DNA from: Pseudomonas argentinensis
GTDB lineage: Bacteria > Pseudomonadota > Gammaproteobacteria > Pseudomonadales > Pseudomonadaceae
Direction: 5' to 3'
Assembly (NCBI RefSeq): GCF_001839655.2
Contig: NZ_CP056087.1
Coordinates: 2,294,001-2,358,000, forward strand
DNA: 64,000 nt
This document shows, one piece after another, positions 29,268 to 41,868 of this stretch. The translations under genes were made by a program, and so were the position numbers. Below the pieces are notes generated by a model. It was not told where the DNA came from and did not search any database. It worked only from the letters and a program-made list of their open reading frames with translations. Position 1 is the first letter of the stretch, and each line of letters starts with the position of its first letter.

Positions 29268-30086
29268 TCATGAAGCGCCGCCCGCCTGCGCGTACAGCGT
29301 GTCGACGTCCGCCAGGCTGTGGATGATGCTGTCCGAGTACTTGTTGACCAGGAAGGGCACGCTCTTTTCGTTGTAATTGCGCAGCGAGCCTTCGATATAG
29401 CGCCATTTGGTCACCACGCCGTCGAGCTTGACGTTGACCGCCGTGGTATTGCCCGGTTGCTTGCGCAATGCGCTCAGGCGCGCGGAAAAGTCGGCCACCA
29501 GTTCCTCGATGGGGCGCTCGCTGCTGTCGCCCGAGAAACTGGCTCCCACCGAAGCGCTGCGTGCCGCGTAGTTCACCGCGATGCTCTGCATCAGCACGCT
29601 GAGTTCGCGGGTGGCCGCCATCTGCGCGCTGATGGCGTTGCCATCCATCCGCCGCAGCGCCTCGTAAAGCGCCTGGGCCGTTGCCAGTACCTGGCGGTTG
29701 CGGGCGGCCAGATCCGCGACCGGCTGCAGGTCCGTGTAGCCCTGCTGCTGCAGTGCCGCCATCAAGGTCGTCAGTTCTCCATCGTAACGCTGCCATTGTT
29801 GCTGCAGCTGCGTCTGCAGGCGGGCGGCCCCCACGTCGGCCAGGTTGGCCAACCTGCCAAGCTGCTCGCGCGCCTGCTGACGGGAGGCGTCGATCATCCG
29901 TGCATATCGCTGGTCGCCTTCCATGCTGTTGTACATGTAGAAGTCGCCCAGGCTTTTCTGGGCCGAGAGATGGAAGTTCTGCAGGTGCTTGAGGTCGCCG
30001 GTGGTGTTGGCAAATGCCGCTGTGGGTATCAGCAGGGCGGCAAGCAGAAGGGCACGCAGAGAGACGGCACGCAAGTGAGTTGGCAT
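29268..30086 (-). CDS. Conserved exported hypothetical protein, helical
   Basis: This 272-residue protein begins at ATG 30086 with a signal peptide (LRALLLAALLIPTAAFA). The rest is predicted mostly helical with many Gln/Arg/Ala, for example QQAREQLGRLANLADVG and LQTQLQQQWQRYDGELTTL, like a coiled-coil periplasmic sensor or scaffold. No catalytic motif is visible. It is convergent with the previous gene and divergent from fadB, the position of PA3016 in PAO1 as I recall. Confidence 0.75.
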   Translation of the reverse strand: MPTHLRAVSLRALLLAALLIPTAAFANTTGDLKHLQNFHLSAQKSLGDFYMYNSMEGDQRYARMIDASRQQAREQLGRLANLADVGAARLQTQLQQQWQRYDGELTTLMAALQQQGYTDLQPVADLAARNRQVLATAQALYEALRRMDGNAISAQMAATRELSVLMQSIAVNYAARSASVGASFSGDSSERPIEELVADFSARLSALRKQPGNTTAVNVKLDGVVTKWRYIEGSLRNYNEKSVPFLVNKYSDSIIHSLADVDTLYAQAGGAS

Positions 30087-30521
30087 GCGGGAACCTCGGT
30101 GTAATCGCTCGTTCTTGTTGTTTTCGGTCATTCGGTGGCAGCCGAATGGCCGCGACTCTACCCTTGACCCGGGGTTTTGGCTAGCGGTCACCAACTGGCC
30201 AGCGGCGCCTGCCGAATGATGGGATATCGACGCGGATGATCGGCTTTTCGCTACCAGGGTATGTGACTGTATGGTCTGCGTAGTGCCGGCCGCACCTGGC
30301 TACATCACGCCAATTGACAATCGCAGGCTTTTGCCTGAAGGTGTGCTCACCCAAATCAAACGGGCGTATGAATTGAGTGTTTGTCTTGCCGGCAATGCCC
30401 AATTCAGTCCGAATACCGCATCGGTGGGTAGCAGATTTTCGTCTACGTTGTCTGGTGGCGTGAGTCAGCCGGTTGGCTCCGGTGTGTACTGTTCAGATTC
30501 CCTTAGCGTGGAGATCAGTTG
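30087..30521. promoter_or_regulatory. Intergenic region upstream of fadBA
   Basis: This is 435 bases without a gene. It includes a candidate PsrA operator at 30357-30370. A short open frame on the plus strand (30271-30522) has no recognisable protein features. No terminator seen. Confidence 0.45.
30357..30370. promoter_or_regulatory. Candidate PsrA operator of fadBA
   Basis: CAAACGGGCGTATG matches the PsrA pattern (G/C)AAAC-N4-GTTT(G/C) except for one base. PsrA is known to repress fadBA in Pseudomonas, and psrA is in this window. It lies 152 bases before the fadB ATG. Confidence 0.45.
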
Positions 30522-33875
<3,354 letters not shown>

Positions 33876-33947
33876 GGATTCGCCAGGACTGCTGCGTTAT
33901 ATAAAGGTGACGCAGCAGTTCTTTCCAGTGCGCTGTACAGGTTGCAC

Positions 33948-33972
33948 AACCGGGGCCTCTGCCCCGGTTTTT
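33948..33972 (+). terminator. fadBA terminator
   Basis: AACCGGGGC-CTCT-GCCCCGGTT followed by a T-rich tract (TTTTTGTTTTTT). Confidence 0.93.
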
Positions 33973-34074
33973 GTTTTTTGGCGCTCCGGCAAGTGTGGAG
34001 GCCAAGCGGAACGGATGGTCGGGGGATAACCGGCCGTTCCTTTGTATCGGACGAAAAACTTTCCAGGAAATTGA

Positions 34075-34314
34075 ATGATGTCGCTGCAACCCGGTCTCTA
34101 CCGTCATTACAAAGGTCCCGAGTACCGCGTGCTGGGCGTGGCCAGGCACTCGGAGAGCGAAGAGGAAGTGGTCGTCTACCAGGCGCTGTATGGCGAATTC
34201 GGCCTCTGGGTGCGGCCGCTGGCGATGTTCACCAGCGAGGTGGAACTGGACGGCGAGCAGGTTCCACGCTTTGCTTTGGTCGAGGCCGAAGCGAGTGTTT
34301 TAAGTCGCCCCTGA
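34075..34314 (+). CDS. DUF1653 protein
   Basis: This is a 79-residue protein with the DUF1653 pattern: GLYRHYKGPEYRVLGVARHSE, VVVYQALYGEFGLWVRPLAMF. The function is unknown; the small beta-rich domain is widely conserved in proteobacteria. Adjacent ATGs at 34075 and 34078 are both possible starts. It sits between fadA and topA, as in PAO1 from memory. Confidence 0.88.
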   Translation: MMSLQPGLYRHYKGPEYRVLGVARHSESEEEVVVYQALYGEFGLWVRPLAMFTSEVELDGEQVPRFALVEAEASVLSRP

Positions 34315-34338
34315 GGGCGCCTCAGGAAGCGGTCGCCC

Positions 34339-34366
34339 TTGACCTTGCCTTGACCGCCACTATATA
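34339..34366 (+). promoter_or_regulatory. Candidate sigma-70 promoter of topA
   Basis: TTGACC (34339-34344), a 16-base spacer and TATATA (34361-34366) lie about 205 bases upstream of the topA ATG. The AT-rich -10 stands out in GC-rich DNA. Confidence 0.5.
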
Positions 34367-34570
34367 TAGCGGGGCCAAAGCTGAACGCAGGGCCATCGCA
34401 GGCGTGCAAATGCACCTCTTCGGTCCACGGCAGCACCACGCTTCTTGCGTTCGCTCCATCGAGCGGGCGCCTTCATCGTCGATGCGATACGCGTCGACTC
34501 GATACGCCCAACAGTGTTTTCAGGCGCCTGGTCGCCGTTCACCTACCGAATTTCAGGAATTTTCCAATCC

Positions 34571-37177
34571 ATGGGTAAATCGCTGGTCATCGTGGAATCC
34601 CCGGCCAAGGCCAAGACCATCAACAAGTACCTGGGCAGCCAGTACGTGGTGAAGTCGAGCATCGGCCATATCCGCGACCTGCCCACCAGCGGCGGGGCGG
34701 CTACCAAGGAACCTGCCAAGCGCGGCAAGGCAGCGGCAGGCGAAGCGCCGGCGTTGTCGCCGAAGGAAAAGGCCAAGCGCCAGCTGTTCGCGCGCATGGG
34801 CGTCGACCCGGAGCACGGCTGGAAAGCCAAGTACGAAATCCTGCCCGGCAAGGAAAAGGTGGTCGAGGAACTGCGCCGCCTGGCCAAGGAAGCCGACACC
34901 ATCTATCTCGCGACCGACTTGGATAGAGAGGGGGAAGCCATCGCCTGGCACCTGCGCGAATCCATCGGCGGCGATGACAGCCGCTACAAGCGCGTGGTGT
35001 TCAACGAGATCACCAAGAAGGCCATCCAGGAGGCGTTCTCCGCCCCGGGCGAGCTGGACATCAACCGCGTCAACGCCCAGCAGGCGCGCCGTTTCCTGGA
35101 CCGCGTGGTGGGCTACATGGTCTCGCCGCTGCTGTGGGCGAAGATCGCCCGTGGCCTGTCGGCCGGCCGCGTGCAGTCGGTGGCCGTGAAGCTGGTGGTC
35201 GAGCGCGAGAAGGAAATCCGCGCCTTCGTGCCCGAAGAATACTGGGAAGTGCACGCCGACCTCGGTACTGCCAAGGACGCCCAGGTGCGCTTCGAAGTGG
35301 TGCGTGAGAACGGCGCCGCCTTCAAGCCGCTGAACGAAGCCCAGGCCATGGCCGCGCTGGCGACCCTCAAGGCGTCGAGCTACAGCGTCGCCAAGCGCGA
35401 GGACAAGCCGACCAGCAGCAAGCCGACCGCGCCGTTCATCACCTCCACCCTGCAGCAGGCGGCCAGCACGCGCCTGGGTTTCGGGGTGAAGAAGACCATG
35501 ATGATGGCCCAGCGGCTCTACGAGGCCGGCTACATCACCTATATGCGTACCGACTCGACCAACCTGTCGGCCGACGCCATCGAGATGGTGCGTGGCTTTA
35601 TCGACAGCGAGTACGGCAGCAAATACCTGCCGGAGAAGCCCAACTATTACTCGAGCAAGGAGGGCGCCCAGGAGGCGCACGAGGCGATCCGCCCTTCGGA
35701 CGTCAACCTGCGGCCGACCCAGCTGTCCGGCATGGAGCGCGACGCCGAGCGCCTGTACGAGCTGATCTGGCGCCAGTTCGTGGCCTGCCAGATGCCGCCG
35801 GCCGAGTACCTGTCGACCACCGTGACCGTCACCGCTTCGCAGTTCGAGCTGCGCGCCAAGGGCCGTATCCTCAAGTTCGACGGTTACACCCGTGCCCAGC
35901 CACAGATGAGCAAGCCGGGCGACGATGCCGTGCTGCCGGAAATGCAGGAGCGCGAGTCGCTCAGGCTGATCAAGCTCGATCCCAGCCAGCACTTCACCAA
36001 GCCGCCGGCACGCTACTCGGAAGCCAGCCTGGTCAAGGAAATGGAAAAGCGTGGTATCGGCCGTCCGTCCACCTACGCAGCGATCATTTCCACCATCCAG
36101 GACCGCGGCTACGTCGCCCTGCACAACCGTCGTTTCTATTCCGAGAAGATGGGCGACATCGTCACCGAGCGTCTCAGCGAGAGCTTCGCCGACCTGATGG
36201 ACTACGGCTTCACCGCCGGCATGGAAGAGAATCTCGATGACGTCGCCCAGGGCGAGCGCGAGTGGAAGCACCTGCTCGACGAGTTCTACGGCGACTTCAA
36301 GAAGAAGCTCGAAGTGGCCGCCGACGGCGACCACGGCATGCGTGCCAACACGCCGACCCTGACCGATATCCCGTGCCGCGAATGTGGCCGGCCGATGATG
36401 ATCCGCACCGCCTCCACCGGCGTGTTCCTCGGCTGCTCGGGCTACGCCCTGCCGCCGAAAGAGCGCTGCAAGGCCACCATCAACCTGGTGCCGGGCGACG
36501 AGATCGCCGCCGATGACGAGGGCGAGTCGGAATCGCGGGTGCTGCTCGGCAAGCATCGCTGCCCGATCTGCGCCACGGCGATGGACGCCTACCTGCTGGA
36601 CGAAACTCGCAAACTGCATATCTGCGGTAACAACCCGGATTGCGCGGGCTATGAAATCGAGCAGGGCCAGTTCCGTATCAAGGGCTATGAAGGCCCGAGC
36701 CTGGAATGCGACAAGTGCGGCAGCCAGATGCAGCTCAAGACCGGCCGTTTCGGCAAGTTCTTCGGCTGTACCAACAGCGAGTGCAAGAACACCCGCAAGT
36801 TGCTGCGCAACGGCGAGCCGGCGCCACCCAAGATGGATGCGGTGAAGATGCCGGAGCTCAAGTGCGAGAAGGTCGACGACACCTACGTGCTGCGCGATGG
36901 CGCGTCGGGGCTGTTCCTGGCTGCCAGCCAGTTCCCGAAGAACCGCGAAACCCGGGCACCCCTGGTACTCGAGCTGTTGCCGCACAAGGACGAGATCGAT
37001 CCGAAGTACCACTTCCTGTTCGATGCGCCGGCGCGCGATCCGGAAGGCCGTGCGGCAGTGATCCGCTACAGCCGCAAGACCAAGGAGCAATACGTACAGA
37101 CCGAAGTGGACGGCAAGCCTACGGGCTGGAAGGCGTTCTTCGACGGCGGCAAGTGGAAGGTCGAAGACAAGCGTTGA
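34571..37177 (+). CDS. topA: DNA topoisomerase I
   Basis: This is an 868-residue type IA topoisomerase. The N-terminal Toprim domain has [18 protein letters not shown] and [15 protein letters not shown]. The active-site Tyr is Y324 in [10 protein letters not shown]. The C-terminal part has several zinc-ribbon-like domains ([27 protein letters not shown]...CTNSEC). It relaxes negative supercoils. ATG 34571 gives [13 protein letters not shown]; the longer upstream frame is not conserved. Length equals P. aeruginosa TopA as I remember it. Confidence 0.97.
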   Translation: MGKSLVIVESPAKAKTINKYLGSQYVVKSSIGHIRDLPTSGGAATKEPAKRGKAAAGEAPALSPKEKAKRQLFARMGVDPEHGWKAKYEILPGKEKVVEELRRLAKEADTIYLATDLDREGEAIAWHLRESIGGDDSRYKRVVFNEITKKAIQEAFSAPGELDINRVNAQQARRFLDRVVGYMVSPLLWAKIARGLSAGRVQSVAVKLVVEREKEIRAFVPEEYWEVHADLGTAKDAQVRFEVVRENGAAFKPLNEAQAMAALATLKASSYSVAKREDKPTSSKPTAPFITSTLQQAASTRLGFGVKKTMMMAQRLYEAGYITYMRTDSTNLSADAIEMVRGFIDSEYGSKYLPEKPNYYSSKEGAQEAHEAIRPSDVNLRPTQLSGMERDAERLYELIWRQFVACQMPPAEYLSTTVTVTASQFELRAKGRILKFDGYTRAQPQMSKPGDDAVLPEMQERESLRLIKLDPSQHFTKPPARYSEASLVKEMEKRGIGRPSTYAAIISTIQDRGYVALHNRRFYSEKMGDIVTERLSESFADLMDYGFTAGMEENLDDVAQGEREWKHLLDEFYGDFKKKLEVAADGDHGMRANTPTLTDIPCRECGRPMMIRTASTGVFLGCSGYALPPKERCKATINLVPGDEIAADDEGESESRVLLGKHRCPICATAMDAYLLDETRKLHICGNNPDCAGYEIEQGQFRIKGYEGPSLECDKCGSQMQLKTGRFGKFFGCTNSECKNTRKLLRNGEPAPPKMDAVKMPELKCEKVDDTYVLRDGASGLFLAASQFPKNRETRAPLVLELLPHKDEIDPKYHFLFDAPARDPEGRAAVIRYSRKTKEQYVQTEVDGKPTGWKAFFDGGKWKVEDKR

Positions 37178-37231
37178 TCCGTGCTCGGTGCGCGCGTCAT
37201 GCGCGCACCCGAGGCTATCTGGAGAGTGCAT

Positions 37232-37753
37232 ATGGCTGGCGAACTGTATACCCGTACCAATCAGAAGATCTTCTACGCCGGCCTCTCCCTGGAGTCCTGG
37301 CGCAAGGCCGAAGAGGGGCGGGCCATGAATGCCCAGGCGCTGGTGCAGGCCGAGCGCGAGGCCACGCTGTTTCATCTGTACGGTGCGTTGCTTGGGCTGT
37401 GCCATGAGGTTGCCGGCTTCTACCGTTTGCCCAACAGCAGCGCTGCCCGTGCCGAAGTGCTGCTGGATCGCCAGAACCTGAACGGGGCGCCAAGCCCGGA
37501 GCTGGCGGAACTGGTCGAGCTGGCCGAAAACCGGCAGACCTGGCTTGGGCAGCTTCTGGCTGCCCATGCCGAGCTGTTCAAACCGCCGCGTCCGCCCCGC
37601 GAGCCAAAGGGCGATCCCAACGCCTCCGCCCTGATCGAGGCGGTAAGCCTGGGCGATGAGCCGCCGCTGCTTGAGCGCGAAACCCTGGAAGGCTGGCGGC
37701 AGGAACTCAAGGCGCTGGCCCAGCGTTTTCGTGTCGGGCTCAGCGAGTGGTAA
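37232..37753 (+). CDS. Conserved Pseudomonas protein (DUF6586-like)
   Basis: This 173-residue helical protein begins at ATG 37232 after GGAG: MAGELYTRTNQKIFYAGLSL. It contains REATLFHLYGALLGLCHEVAGFY and an acidic/helical C-terminus. No catalytic motif is seen. The gene follows topA in pseudomonads (PA3010 position from memory). The function is unknown, and assignment to DUF6586 is by recollection. Confidence 0.75.
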   Translation: MAGELYTRTNQKIFYAGLSLESWRKAEEGRAMNAQALVQAEREATLFHLYGALLGLCHEVAGFYRLPNSSAARAEVLLDRQNLNGAPSPELAELVELAENRQTWLGQLLAAHAELFKPPRPPREPKGDPNASALIEAVSLGDEPPLLERETLEGWRQELKALAQRFRVGLSEW

Positions 37754-37892
37754 GCGTCGCCCGATATTGAGCCAAAGCCGTTTGGCATCTGGCGGCTTTT
37801 TCATCAACCGATCAGGCGGGCTGGCTGTTACACTGTACGGCCTTTTGTGGCACGCCTCCTCGAGACGCTGCCCTTCGTGGAGAATCCGAGTT

Positions 37893-38129
37893 ATGCCTAC
37901 GTCTTTCCTTGAAATCGTCGAACTGCCCGATGGGCGCATCGCCCTGCGTCGCGCCGACGATGAGGAAGCACTGGTCGTGCTGGACTTCTCGGAGGATGCC
38001 AAGGCGTTCCTGCAGGGCCAGCATGTGGAGGTCGCCAAGGCGATGCTCAATGTCGGCGTGCAAATGGCGGGCAGAATGGCTGAAGGTGATTTCGAGCAGG
38101 AAGACGAGCAGCCGCGCGTTTTGCATTAA
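37893..38129 (+). CDS. Conserved small hypothetical protein
   Basis: This 78-residue acidic protein starts at ATG 37893 with GGAG upstream: MPTSFLEIVELPDGRIALRR, then VVLDFSEDAKAFLQGQHVEVAKAM and an acidic tail. Its position between the previous gene and sulA matches PA3009 in PAO1 as I recall. Function unknown. It is convergent with sulA across a repeat-flanked terminator. Confidence 0.8.
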   Translation: MPTSFLEIVELPDGRIALRRADDEEALVVLDFSEDAKAFLQGQHVEVAKAMLNVGVQMAGRMAEGDFEQEDEQPRVLH

Positions 38130-38288
38130 CTACAGGCTGCAGGCCACAAGTTGCAGGCTATAGGCAATAGCGAAAAGCCCCTCCAGCGTGAGGGGCTTTT
38201 TCATGGGAACACCGTCCCATGGGCCAAGCCATTCGACGAGTTACCGTACGGCCGGGCACGCTTGCAGCTTGCAGCTTGCAGCTTGCAG
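38130..38288. repeat. Inverted heptamer arrays flanking a terminator
   Basis: The left arm 38130-38164 is five degenerate heptamers (CTACAGG CTGCAGG CCACAAG TTGCAGG CTATAGG). The right arm 38261-38288 is four perfect CTTGCAG units, the inverse sense (CTGCAAG). Between them lie a terminator and the palindrome CATGGGA-ACACCG-TCCCATG (38202-38221). Confidence 0.85.
38173..38201. terminator. Terminator between convergent small gene and sulA
   Basis: AAAAGCCCCT...AGGGGCTTTT stem with A- and T-runs on the two sides, able to work in both directions. Confidence 0.93.
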
Positions 38289-38290
38289 CG

Positions 38291-38746
38291 TCAGCCCAGG
38301 CTGATATTCAGGCTTTGCGCCTTGCCGGTGCGCGCTGCTGCTTCGAGCTGCTGGCGTGCATGCTGGGGCAGGGGGTGCAGCCAGCTGACCACGGTGTGGC
38401 TGCGGCCAAGCTTCAGGGCTTCCTGAGCCAGTTGCAGCGGGCTCTGGTTGCGACGCGGCTGCAGCAGCAGAATACGCTCACGGTTAAGGCCGGCGTCACG
38501 CAGCCAGCTCTGGGTCAGGCTGGCGGGCGGGGCGATCAGGGTCAGCCAGCGTTCGTCATCCTTCTCGCTCAGTTCTCGCAGCATGGGCGCCAGTAGCGTC
38601 AGGCAATGCCCAGCGGCACCACGCAGCGACACCTCGCTGAACGCGGCTTCCTGGCTGGTTGGTTCCTCTACAACTGCGAGGGTCGATGCCAGAAAGGCAT
38701 CGAACAGGGGCAGCTGGTTACGGCTCAACGACTGGGGGAACTGCAT
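38291..38746 (-). CDS. sulA: SOS cell division inhibitor SulA
   Basis: This 151-residue protein has the SulA/RecA-like core: GHCLTLLAPMLRELSEKDDERWLTLIAPP and LLLQPRRNQSPLQLAQEAL, ending HPLPQHARQQLEAAA. SulA binds FtsZ and blocks septation during the SOS response. ATG 38746 lies 11 bases after the lexA stop, so it is the second gene of a lexA-sulA operon, the arrangement known in Pseudomonas. Control is through the LexA boxes upstream of lexA. Confidence 0.93.
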   Translation of the reverse strand: MQFPQSLSRNQLPLFDAFLASTLAVVEEPTSQEAAFSEVSLRGAAGHCLTLLAPMLRELSEKDDERWLTLIAPPASLTQSWLRDAGLNRERILLLQPRRNQSPLQLAQEALKLGRSHTVVSWLHPLPQHARQQLEAAARTGKAQSLNISLG

Positions 38747-38757
38747 GACGCCTCCAA

Positions 38758-39369
38758 TTAGCGGCGGATGACGCCGACACTCAAACCTTCGATGACCAGG
38801 TTCTGCTCCTCGAGATTCACCTCGATCGGGGCGAACTCCGGGTTTTCCGCCAGCAACCACACGGTATTGCCTTCGCGCTTGAAGCGCTTGACCGTCACTT
38901 CATCGTCGATGCGCGCGACCACCACCTGGCCGTTGCGCACCTCACTGGTGGTGTGCACCGCCAGCAGGTCACCGTCGATGATGCCGATGTCCTTCATGCT
39001 CATGCCGCGTACGCGCAGCAGGTAGTCGGCCTTGGGACGGAAGAAGTCCGGGTTGATCCGGCAGGCCTCTTCTATATGCTGTTGCGCCAGGATCGGCGCA
39101 CCGGCGGCGACACGACCGATCACCGGCAGCCCGTCTTCTTCTTCCTGGTTGGGCTCGAAGCCCGGAATGCGAATGCCGCGGGAGGCGCCCGGGGTCATCT
39201 CGATGGCGCCTTTGCGCGCCAGGGCCTTGAGGTGTTCCTCGGCCGCGTTCGGCGACTTGAAGCCCAGGGCCTGAGCGATCTCCGCGCGGGTTGGCGGGTA
39301 GCCGTTGTCTTCCAGGCACTGCTTGATGAAGGCGAGAATTTCGCCTTGGCGGGGCGTCAGCTTGATCAT
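38758..39369 (-). CDS. lexA: LexA repressor
   Basis: This is a 203-residue SOS repressor. The N-terminal winged helix has [20 protein letters not shown] and [15 protein letters not shown]. The self-cleavage site is A89-G90 in RVAAGAPIL, and the catalytic dyad is S124 (GMSMKD) and K161 (VTVKRF). RecA filaments trigger cleavage and derepression. Two LexA boxes immediately upstream indicate autoregulation, and sulA follows in the operon. Confidence 0.98.
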   Translation of the reverse strand: MIKLTPRQGEILAFIKQCLEDNGYPPTRAEIAQALGFKSPNAAEEHLKALARKGAIEMTPGASRGIRIPGFEPNQEEEDGLPVIGRVAAGAPILAQQHIEEACRINPDFFRPKADYLLRVRGMSMKDIGIIDGDLLAVHTTSEVRNGQVVVARIDDEVTVKRFKREGNTVWLLAENPEFAPIEVNLEEQNLVIEGLSVGVIRR

Positions 39370-39379
39370 GTGAGGCGCT

Positions 39380-39395
39380 CTGGCTTTTTATACAG
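39380..39395 (-). promoter_or_regulatory. LexA box, proximal
   Basis: CTGTATAAAAAGCCAG on the minus strand fits CTG-N10-CAG with the AT-rich centre, 10 bases before the lexA ATG. Confidence 0.85.
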
Positions 39396-39398
39396 TGA

Positions 39399-39414
39399 CT
39401 GGGATTATATACAG
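39399..39414 (-). promoter_or_regulatory. LexA box, distal
   Basis: CTGTATATAATCCCAG on the minus strand is close to the SOS consensus CTGTATATAAAAACAG. Its centre is 19 bases from the proximal box. TATAAT inside may be the lexA -10. Confidence 0.9.
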
Positions 39415-39579
39415 TAAGTCGTGCTTGGCAATCGGTTGATGCCCGCCGTGTTGATATAAGGCCAGGCAGCGGATGACCGGTAACCCGGGGTAGAGGGCAG
39501 CGGCGACGTGCGACGCGCTCGCCAAATGGTGACTGAGCAGCCAGAATACGCCCTGCGCGACTTGACAGTGGCACGCGCT

Positions 39580-39606
39580 GAAACGTATGTTTCAAACACT
39601 TGTTTG
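39580..39606. promoter_or_regulatory. Two overlapping PsrA operators
   Basis: GAAACGTATGTTTC (39580-39593) and CAAACACTTGTTTG (39593-39606) are both perfect (G/C)AAAC-N4-GTTT(G/C) sites sharing one base. They end 13 bases before psrA, fitting the known autorepression by PsrA. Confidence 0.88.
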
Positions 39607-39619
39607 TCTGGTGGATGTC

Positions 39620-40321
39620 ATGGCGCAATCGGAAACCGTTGAACGCATTCTCGACGCGGCGGAGCAGTTGTTCGCGGAGAAGGGCTTCGCCGAAACGTCG
39701 CTGCGCCTGATCACCAGCAAGGCCGGGGTCAATCTGGCGGCCGTCAACTACCACTTCGGCTCCAAGAAGGCCCTGATCCAGGCAGTGTTCTCGCGCTTTC
39801 TCGGGCCGTTCTGTACCAGCCTGGAGCGCGAACTGGACAAACGCCAGAGCAAGCCCGGGGTGACCTTCAGCCTCGAGGAACTGCTCGAGTTGCTGGTCGA
39901 GCAGGCCCTGGCGGTCAAACCGCGCAGCGGCAATGACCTGTCGATCTTCATGCGCCTGCTGGGCCTGGCATTCAGCCAGAGCCAGGGCCACCTGCGCAAA
40001 TACCTCGAAGAAGTCTACGGCAAGGTATTCCGCCGCTACATGTACCTGGTGCACGAAGCGGCACCCGGCATTCCGCCCCTGGAGCTGTTCTGGCGCGTGC
40101 ATTTCATGCTTGGCGCTGCAGCCTTCAGTATGTCCGGTATCAAGGCGTTGCGCGCCATGGCCGAAAGCGACTTCGGCGTGGACACCTCGATCGAACAGGT
40201 GATGCGCCTGATGGTACCGTTCCTGGCGGCGGGCATGCGCTCGGAGAGCGGCGTGACCGATCCGCGTCTGGCGTCGGCGCAGCTCATTCCCCGCCACAAA
40301 AGCCCGCCCAGCAAGTCCTGA
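39620..40321 (+). CDS. psrA: TetR-family fatty-acid-responsive regulator PsrA
   Basis: This 233-residue TetR regulator begins MAQSETVERILDAAEQLFAE with the HTH in TSLRLITSKAGVNLAAVNYHFGSKKALI. The ligand domain includes RSGNDLSIFMRLLGLAFSQS and HFMLGAAAFSMSGIKALRAM, as in P. aeruginosa PsrA. It senses long-chain fatty acids, represses fadBA and itself, and activates rpoS in some species. ATG 39620 is chosen; an earlier start at 39587 would lie inside its operators. It is divergent from lexA. Confidence 0.96.
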   Translation: MAQSETVERILDAAEQLFAEKGFAETSLRLITSKAGVNLAAVNYHFGSKKALIQAVFSRFLGPFCTSLERELDKRQSKPGVTFSLEELLELLVEQALAVKPRSGNDLSIFMRLLGLAFSQSQGHLRKYLEEVYGKVFRRYMYLVHEAAPGIPPLELFWRVHFMLGAAAFSMSGIKALRAMAESDFGVDTSIEQVMRLMVPFLAAGMRSESGVTDPRLASAQLIPRHKSPPSKS

Positions 40322-40476
40322 GGCTTGTCGGTGGGCCTCGGCTGCCCCTAAGCTACCGCCCTTTAGTGCGCCCAGTCCTGCCGGCTGGTTCGTGTCGCCC
40401 GTGCGACCGGGAACCCTTTGTCGCGCCATTGTCAGATGGCCATTGGGCGTGATGCTTATCTTCAAGGAATTCTGTT

Positions 40477-41487
40477 GTGACGACTCCCCTGTATGGCTCC
40501 CTGATGGTGGATATCGCCGGTCCCTGGCTGACCGCCGAGGATCGCCAGCTGTTGCGCCAGCCCGAGGTTGGTGGCCTGATCATCTTTGCCCGCAATATCG
40601 AGAACCCGCGGCAGGTGCGGGAATTGTGCGAGTCCATCCGCGCGGTGCGTCCCGACCTGCTGCTAGCGGTGGATCAGGAGGGCGGGCGCGTGCAGCGCCT
40701 GCGTCAGGGGTTCGTGAAGTTGCCGGCGATGCGGGCCATCGCCGGTTGCGCCGGTGCCGAGCAACTGGCGCGCCAGTGCGGCTGGCTGATGGCCACCGAA
40801 GTGTTGGCGGTGGGGCTGGACCTGAGCTTCGCTCCGGTGCTGGACCTGGACCACGAGCGCAGTGCGGTGGTCGGCCACCGCGCCTTCGAGGGCGACCCCG
40901 AGCGGGCCACGCAGCTGGCCGGCGCCTTTATCCGCGGCATGGCGGAGGCGGGCATGGCGGCCACGGGCAAGCATTTCCCCGGCCATGGCTGGGCCGAGGC
41001 CGACTCCCACGTGGCGATTCCCCTTGACGAGCGCAGCCTGGATGAAATCCGCCAGCAGGATCTGCGCCCGTTCGCGGTGCTGAGTCGCGACCTGGCCGCA
41101 GTGATGCCGGCCCACGTCATCTACCCGCAGGTCGACAGCCAGCCGGCCGGCTTCTCGCGCCGCTGGCTACAGGACATCCTGCGCGGCGAGCTGGGCTTCG
41201 AGGGGGTGATCTTCAGCGACGACCTGTCGATGGCCGGCGCCCATGTGGTCGGTGATGCCGCCAGCCGTATCGAGGCAGCGCTGAGCGCCGGCTGCGACAT
41301 GGGGCTGGTGTGCAATGACCGGGCGGCGGCGGAGCTGGCGCTGTCGGCAGCGCAGCGCCTCGAGGTCGTTGCACCGAAAGGGCTGGAGCGTATGCGTCGG
41401 CGCGCTTTTCCGGGTGTCGACTACCGCCAGGATCCACGCTGGGCGCAGGCGCTCTCGGCGTTGCGCGCCGCGCAGTTGGTGGAGTAA
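40477..41487 (+). CDS. nagZ: Beta-N-acetylhexosaminidase NagZ
   Basis: This is a 336-residue GH3 enzyme starting at GTG 40477 with AAGGAA upstream. Signature blocks are GGLIIFARNIENPRQV, LAVDQEGGRVQRLRQGF, K165-H170 (KHFPGHG, with the catalytic acid/base His segment after it) and the nucleophile Asp in IFSDDLSMAGAHVVG. It removes GlcNAc from muropeptides in cytosolic cell-wall recycling and influences AmpC induction. It follows psrA on the same strand. Confidence 0.96.
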   Translation: MTTPLYGSLMVDIAGPWLTAEDRQLLRQPEVGGLIIFARNIENPRQVRELCESIRAVRPDLLLAVDQEGGRVQRLRQGFVKLPAMRAIAGCAGAEQLARQCGWLMATEVLAVGLDLSFAPVLDLDHERSAVVGHRAFEGDPERATQLAGAFIRGMAEAGMAATGKHFPGHGWAEADSHVAIPLDERSLDEIRQQDLRPFAVLSRDLAAVMPAHVIYPQVDSQPAGFSRRWLQDILRGELGFEGVIFSDDLSMAGAHVVGDAASRIEAALSAGCDMGLVCNDRAAAELALSAAQRLEVVAPKGLERMRRRAFPGVDYRQDPRWAQALSALRAAQLVE

Positions 41488-41868
41488 GGCGAGGACATTT
41501 GTCTCGATTTATCGCGCTGACTGCAAAGTGGGGCAGATTCAGCCGGCCGTTCGCGATCGTGGGAGGGGCCGGCGGCGATCCGCTTTAGCCCCGAGCTCTT
41601 TGTTTGCCTTGATAAAAAAATCGCGGCTAAAGCCGCTCCCGCGAGATCGCTGGATGTCTGCTTCTGCGTTGTATCAGGGACGTAGGGTGGACGACGCTTC
41701 ATCCGTCCACCATGCAACGATCGAAAAGGTGGACACAAAGAGCGTTGTCCACCCTACGCAGGGAGTGGCTGCTTCTGCCTTGTAGCTGCCGCAATAGGGT
41801 AACAAGCAGGCCCCTGAGTATCGCCACGCCCTAAATGATCAGGGCCGCATAAGCGGCCCTGATCGTTT
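41488..41868. repeat. Intergenic region with REP-like and other palindromes
   Basis: This 381-base gap between convergent nagZ and mfd holds three elements. The first is a REP-like inverted pair: GTGGGAGGGGCC...CCGCTTTAGCCCCGA (41559-41594) and TCGCGGCTAAAGCCGCTCCC (41621-41640). The second is a long inverted repeat CGTAGGGTGGACGACGC (41681-41697) against GCGTTGTCCACCCTACG (41743-41759), with an inner GTCCACC/GGTGGAC. The third is the mfd terminator. No gene seen. Confidence 0.75.
41837..41864. terminator. mfd terminator hairpin
   Basis: GATCAGGGCCGC-ATAA-GCGGCCCTGATC, a perfect 12-base stem just after the mfd stop. On the minus strand only ATTTA follows, so it is strong in stem but weak in T-run; on the plus strand GTTTTC follows. 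Confidence 0.7.

Noticed and set aside
34553..38050. 1165-codon minus-strand open frame
   Set aside because: It is antisense to topA and the two following small genes. Its length comes from the GC-rich codon pattern.
41488..41868. Remnant gene between nagZ and mfd
   Set aside because: No frame shows a recognisable protein fragment. The open frames there come from the palindromic repeats.
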